Origin: Podarcis raffonei | Taxonomy: Eukaryota; Chordata; Lepidosauria; Squamata; Lacertidae | DNA length: 64,000 bases | Direction: 5' to 3' | Assembly: GCF_027172205.1 (NCBI RefSeq) | Contig: NC_070603.1 | Coordinates: forward strand, 107,235,803-107,299,802 | Shown: positions 59,578-64,000 of the stretch, one piece after another | How the letters are laid out: every line of letters starts with the position of its first letter | How positions within the stretch are numbered: position 1 is the first letter of the stretch | Position numbers and translations under genes: made by a program | The notes under the pieces: generated by a model | What the model was told of the DNA's origin: nothing | Databases searched by the model: none | What the model saw: the letters and a program-made list of their open reading frames with translations, nothing else

Positions 59578-59817
59578 AAAACAAAAAATTTTTTTCCTTC
59601 CAGTAGCACCTTAAAGACCAACTAAGTTAGTTCTTGGTATGAGCTTTCGTGTGCATGCACTCTTCTTCAGATACACTATACACTAGTGTATCTGAAGAAG
59701 TGTGCATGCACACGAAAGCTCATACCAAGAACTAACTTAGTTGGTCTTTAAGGTGCTACTGGAAGGAAAAAAATTTTTTTGTTTTGACTATGGCAGACCA
59801 ACACGGCTACCTTTCTG
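59578..59817. mobile_element. Penelope-like element fragment with inverted arms
   Basis: Perfect 12-bp duplication CTACTGAAGGTC (59566-59577, 59818-59829). Arms of about 85 bp are nearly perfect inverse copies around 59680. Hammerhead-like cores occur on the plus strand at 59692-59717 and the minus strand at 59645-59670. Ends GGCAGACCAACACGGCTACC. Confidence 0.8.
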
Positions 59818-59829
59818 CTACTGAAGGTC

Positions 59830-60660
59830 GTAACTGGGACCATACGTAAGTAGAGCCGTACGTAAGTCGAAGTTCTACTGTGTTAGCAATGAGCAACGCC
59901 AAACCTTCCAAACCTTTGGAACCAACTGCTGGGCTATGATGACCCACCGCGATCCGCGTTCCAAACTGGCTGCCTTGGCACCACCGATATACAATACGAT
60001 ATACGATATCTTTATTGTCATTGTCCCATGCAGAACAATGAAATTGAAAAACTACATCTTGATACAAAGCATATAAAATCTTATTCTAAAACGGATAGGC
60101 AGTTATGATTATATTTGAAACAATTCTATGATACCACCCAGTTGTTCCCTTGGCACGGCCCCAGTGCCATGGTGTTTAGAAACCCCAGCATGATCTCAGC
60201 AAACTTACCTGCCCCTGCCATAGCGAACCCATTGATCACAGGCGGCATTAGGACTTCACAAACAGCCACCATAACTAGAACCAGATGGCATCCCTCCATT
60301 CCCCAAATGCGCCAACTCAATACCCTGCTACTGGGCAAGCTGCCCCCATCTGGCAGGCTGGCTGCCCCCATCTGGTAGGTTGGGTGCTACCCAATGAATT
60401 CCAGTTAGTCCCTGGCCATGACAGGTCAGTGGCAAATCTGACCTCAGCACACAACTCTAGTTGAGTCCACCCCATAACTGATGGATTCCCTCCATCCCAG
60501 CCTGTAGGTCGTATTGCGTTGGTCCCAGCAAATCTCTCCAGTCTGTGAGAAGGCATAACCATCCCATATCTGTTCAGCGCGATCCCACTTCCCGCTGCAT
60601 GCCTGTAGTTTGCGTCTTTCCCATCAGTGGAGAAGACTAGATCGGAGGGCATCTCAGTGG
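59830..60660. other. unidentified segment with LINE-tail scrap at 59988-60040
   Basis: GATATCTTTATTGTCATTGT is the inverse of the LINE ending at 6720. The remainder (60115-60655) has a minus-strand frame I do not recognise. Confidence 0.4.
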
Positions 60661-60664
60661 TACA

Positions 60665-61285
60665 GACGGTGCTAATTTCCCTAGGGAAATGTCAGCGTTT
60701 TCTCTTATTGTTATTTGCCTCCTTTTTTCTGTTCTGTTCTTCCTTGCTCCCCCAGTACTGGGTGAAATTTGTGTGCGACTGATTTCTTTGTTGCATTTTC
60801 AGTTGGGTGAGCAGAGGCAGGAGTGCGCTCATATGTGCTGTTCTTGCTAAAAACACACAGTCCAAATTGAGCCAGAGATGGCTGCAGTGGGTGGATGAGG
60901 TTATATTTGGAGCAATGCAAGTCCCTTTGCCCTTCCGCCTGCCTTTAAGAGGGGATTAGATTCTATTGATGCCACCTTATTTCACTTTAGCTCAGCATTT
61001 TAAGGGAAGCCTTCAGCAGAGGTGAAGGAAAAAACTTTGGAAGTCTGGTTATTCCAAATTCTTCTACTTTTTGTTTTTACTGCCCCCCCCCCAGCAACTT
61101 GCTGCTTCAAAGGCTGCGAAGTTTCTCAGCTACGTTTTTTTGTGATCTGTCTTTTGTTTTGTAAAGTACTGTTTTGTTTTCCAGAATATGGTTGTATTCT
61201 CAGGCACAAGCGTTTGAAAGCGGGGATTTCAAAACAGTTATGTTTTCGGTTCTGATGCCAACATTTACTACTATAAATTAGTAGA
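60665..61285. other. no gene seen
   Basis: Unassigned. Confidence 0.4.
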
Positions 61286-61287
61286 AA

Positions 61288-61415
61288 TTTAGGAAACATC
61301 TGAAGGCAGCCCTGTTCAGGGAAGTTTTTAATGTGTGGCATTTTGATGTATTTTTAATCTTTGTTGGAACCCGCCCAGAGTGGCTGGGGAAACCCAGTCA
61401 GATGGGCAGGGTACA

Positions 61416-61461
<46 letters not shown>

Positions 61462-61470
61462 AACAATAAA
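61288..61470 (+). repeat. L2 LINE 3' tail with (ATT)n
   Basis: AACATCTGAAGGCAGCCCTG, GCCCAGAGTGGCTGGGGAAA, then an ATT run at 61418-61457. Confidence 0.88.
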
Positions 61471-61670
61471 GGTTTTTTTTAAAAAAATGTTTGGCAAAAC
61501 TGAGAAAGGACAAAGGGACAGGATATCCTCCGTTTCTCCAGCGTGGTGAGGACAGAGTACACGAGCAAATTGGAAGACGTGAATGCATCTGTGAACGTGT
61601 GTCACGGGAAGCGAATTTTCTGTCATTTTCTTCGAAGTGGCAGCTCCTGCTTTTTCCTCCAGCCAGGAGC

Positions 61671-61852
61671 CCGTACCCTCCAACATTTCTCTATGAAAAT
61701 AGGGACGTCCTACCATGCCTTCCTACATTTCTCCGATGAAAATAGGGACGCCCAGAGGAAAAGTGGGACGTTCCAGAACCAAATCAGAAAGCGGGATGGC
61801 TTCTGTAAATCCGGGACTGTCCCTGGAAAACAGGGACACTTGGAGGGTCTGC
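61671..61852 (+). mobile_element. inverted-repeat DNA element (ACCCTCCAA ends)
   Basis: ACCCTCCAACATTTCTC to GGACACTTGGAGGGT, same family as 20411-20911. Lies just upstream of the CpG island. Confidence 0.75.
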
Positions 61853-61959
61853 GAAACGTTTCCCTTGAGCATGCCAAGAGCGCCTTTCCCGCCCCCGCGT
61901 GCCTTAGGCGCCCTCTCCTCTGGGATTAGCAAAGCCCGAGCTGCAGGCTTCTAATTTTA

Positions 61960-62610
61960 GAAATTAAACCGGGAGCGGGCGGAGTGGAGGCGGTGGAGGA
62001 AGCGGAGGCAGTGGCGGCCCGACGGGGACGCACAGACGGGCGGAGGTGGCTGCTTGCTCTGCGGCCGCCAGAGGGCTCTTGCGGCGGCTGCTCGGCTCTC
62101 CTCATCGGCTCAGGCCTGGGTTGCGCTTCCTAGGTCAGGGTCTGCAGCTGCTTCCTCCATTGCGAGCCCGGAGAAGTCGGCGCGTCGCTTGGAGAGGGAA
62201 GGCGCCTTTTGCGCACGCCGCGCTCCGGAGAAGCCACCCGGGGACCCCCAGAGCCGCGCCTGGTGGGCGCTGGGGGGTGACCCCCACCCGTGCGGTGGAG
62301 GCAAGCCGGGGAGCCTCCCTCCGAGGGGGCTCCCGCGCGTGTGACCCCCGAAGGCGACGCGGTTTGTTGCTGCCACTCCGGACCCCCTTTGACTTGGGCA
62401 CCCAAGGAAGGAGAGTCTCCCACTGGCAGGTTAGCGGCCACGGCAGTGGGTGCGCGGGTGGGTTCAAAAGGGGTGTCAGCGAGGGGGGCGGCGGGAGAAG
62501 GAAGGGGACAAACGCCGGAGTCGATGCAGCGAGGGGGGCGGCTAGCTTGCAAAGCGGAGTCCACTCCGAAGTCAGGTCTCTGTCCGAGGGCCTCGCGCCC
62601 AGGTAACGCT
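61960..62610 (+). promoter_or_regulatory. CpG island, probable promoter and first exon of an unidentified gene
   Basis: About 650 bp with very dense CpG and GGCGG motifs, in contrast to AT-rich flanks. Long open frames cross it but the plus-strand ones near 62046 lack an ATG, as expected of random GC-rich sequence. Possible donors are CCCAG|GTAACG near 62601 and CTAG|GTCAGG near 62132. In mammals ATRIP follows TMA7, but I see no ATRIP N-terminus, so the gene is not named. Confidence 0.55.
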
Positions 62611-62777
62611 TGCTTTCAACATCGCAGTGCGATTTTGCGCACGTCGTCTGTTAAAAAGAAGAGACTCGACGGCCAGATCAGCGTACTTGAGCGCGATTCT
62701 CTGCTTGTCTGCACAGGCTTGGCAAATGTGGCGCAGATAAGCCTAGTGGCCCCTTGGGACATATGCTGTCGAGATGG

Positions 62778-62970
62778 TTTAATAGAATTGTGGAGTTGGA
62801 AGGGACCCCGACGGTCATCTATTGCAACCCCTTGCCATCCAGGAAACTCAGCTAAAGCATCCACGACAGATCAACCTCTGCTTAAAATCCTCCAAGGAAG
62901 GAGAGGCCGCCACCATCCGAGGGAGACTGCTCCACTGTCGTGTCAGAAAGTTCTTTCTGATGTTTAGTTG
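62778..62970 (-). repeat. CR1 LINE 3' end, antisense
   Basis: GGAGTTGGAAGGGACCCCGA, CAGAAAGTTCTTTCTGATGT. Well-preserved CR1 pattern. Confidence 0.82.
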
Positions 62971-63005
62971 GGATCCTAGTACTTGAAAAAGCAACTCTCC
63001 CTATA

Positions 63006-63247
63006 CAGTGGTATCTGGGGTTACATAGGCTTCAGGTTACATACGCTTCAGGTTACAGACTCCGCTAACCCAAAAATAGTACCTCAGGTTAAGAACTTTG
63101 CTTCAGGATGAGAACAGAAATCGTGCAGCGGCGGCGCAGCGGCAGCGGGAGGCCCCATTAGCTAAAGTGGTGCTTCAGATTAAGGACAGTTTCAGGTTAA
63201 GAACGGACCTCCGGAACAAATTAAGTACTTAACCCGAGGTACCACTG
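63006..63247 (+). mobile_element. Tigger-like MITE
   Basis: Complete, TA flanks. Confidence 0.92.
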
Positions 63248-63249
63248 TA

Positions 63250-63708
63250 CCAGCCTCCCTCTTCGCACCCTCTTCAGGGGTGGTCTTCTAGTCCCATTAA
63301 GGGAGGAGATGCCTCAGGTGGCCTTCCCTGGAGGAGTGCCCACTCTCCATTTATTGAAGGCCCACCCCTCTCAGGTACGATTGGGCTGACTTCGCATTGT
63401 GGTCCCAACCTGAAAACATTCCCACTTTACCCATGTTCAGTAAGGGAGCTTACTGAAACAATAAGCTGAATTGTTAAGTTGTGATACTGCCTGCAGGTTT
63501 CTTTCAAGGCAGTTTTGGAATCCTGAGTGGCGCGTTTGTGTCAGTTCCGATATTTCTGCCTGCTCTCATTGTTTCGTGAATTGTATTGTTTGGTGGTTTT
63601 CTACACAACTCACCCTGGGATTGTTACTGGAAGGAAGGATAGAAAAATTGGTAAAGGAATCTGGAGCCGTGTTCAGGCATTATACTCACGGGTAGGTACA
63701 GAATGAAG
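63250..63708. other. no gene seen
   Basis: Unassigned; could be intron of the gene that starts at the CpG island. Confidence 0.4.
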
Positions 63709-63710
63709 GG

Positions 63711-64000
63711 ATGCGGGTGGCGCTGTGGGTTAAACCACAGAGCCTAGGACTTGGTGATCAGAAGGTCGGCAGTTCGAATCCCCGCGATGGGGTGAGCTCC
63801 CGTTACTCGGTCCCAGCTCCTGCCCACCTAGCAGTTCGAAAGCATGCCAGTGCAAGTAGATAAATAGGGAAGGTAAACGGCGTTTCCGTGCGCTGCTCTG
63901 GTTTGCCAGAAGCTGCTTAGTCATGCTGGCCACATGACCTGAAAGCTGAACACCGGCTCCCTCGGCCAGTAAAGCGGGATGAGCGCCGCAACTCCAGAAT
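63711..64000 (+). repeat. tRNA-derived SINE (Sauria/Squam type), cut by window end
   Basis: GATGCGGGTGGCGCTGTGGG start, GGTAAACGGCGTTTCCGTGC, and still inside the element at 64000. Lacks a short stretch (TACCGCTCCGGCG) present in the other copies near 63870. Confidence 0.92.

Noticed and set aside
62046-62967. Long open frames in the CpG island on both strands as a protein-coding exon
   Set aside because: The first plus-strand frames lack an ATG at their start, several frames are open at once, and composition is Arg/Gly/Pro/Ala-rich. This is what a GC-rich promoter gives by chance.

Overview
The window looks like nuclear DNA from a squamate reptile, most likely a lizard. The evidence is the mix of repeats: six BovB (RTE) LINE copies, six tRNA-derived SINEs of the Sauria/Squam type, L1, L2 and CR1 LINE pieces, CORE-SINEs, Penelope-like fragments, and many short Tigger-like and hAT-like inverted-repeat elements. 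Nothing bacterial is present. Most reading frames over 60 codons lie inside repeats.

Two host genes can be read with confidence. CCDC51 (MITOK, the mitochondrial ATP-sensitive potassium channel subunit) is on the minus strand, with coding exons at 52299-52030, 49436-49272 and 38838-38068 (401 residues). TMA7 (translation machinery associated 7, 64 residues) is on the plus strand, with coding exons at 54789-54804, 56180-56235, 56593-56680 and 58699-58733. They are divergent, and a compact promoter at about 54640-54790 lies between them. The same head-to-head pair exists in mammals (human 3p21.31). A 56-bp minisatellite abuts the promoter on the CCDC51 side. A CpG-rich block at 61960-62610 looks like the promoter and first exon of a further, unidentified plus-strand gene.

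Layout. 1-38 kb: intergenic, dense in nested repeats, with no host exon I can recognise. 38-52.4 kb: CCDC51; its 10.4-kb last intron holds an L1 with a second L1 inserted head-on, and a 2.15-kb L1 that itself carries a SINE, a solo LTR, L2 tails and a Tigger MITE. 52.4-54.8 kb: upstream region of CCDC51, with a Penelope-like fragment and the minisatellite. 54.8-58.9 kb: TMA7; intron 1 is mostly an old antisense solo LTR split by a BovB copy, and intron 3 has another BovB. 58.9-64 kb: Penelope-like fragment, L2 and CR1 pieces, the CpG island, a Tigger MITE, and a SINE cut off by the window end.

I read many insertions to the base from their target-site duplications: TA for Tigger-like, 8 bp for hAT-like, 5 bp for LTRs, 10-18 bp for LINEs, SINEs and Penelope-like pieces. 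The order of nested insertions is therefore well supported. I found no convincing new gene system. The best leads are: two Penelope-like fragments with hammerhead-ribozyme-like cores; two L1 copies that carry a Tigger MITE at the same 3' UTR site in opposite orientations; the minisatellite beside the CCDC51/TMA7 promoter; and the orphan CpG island.
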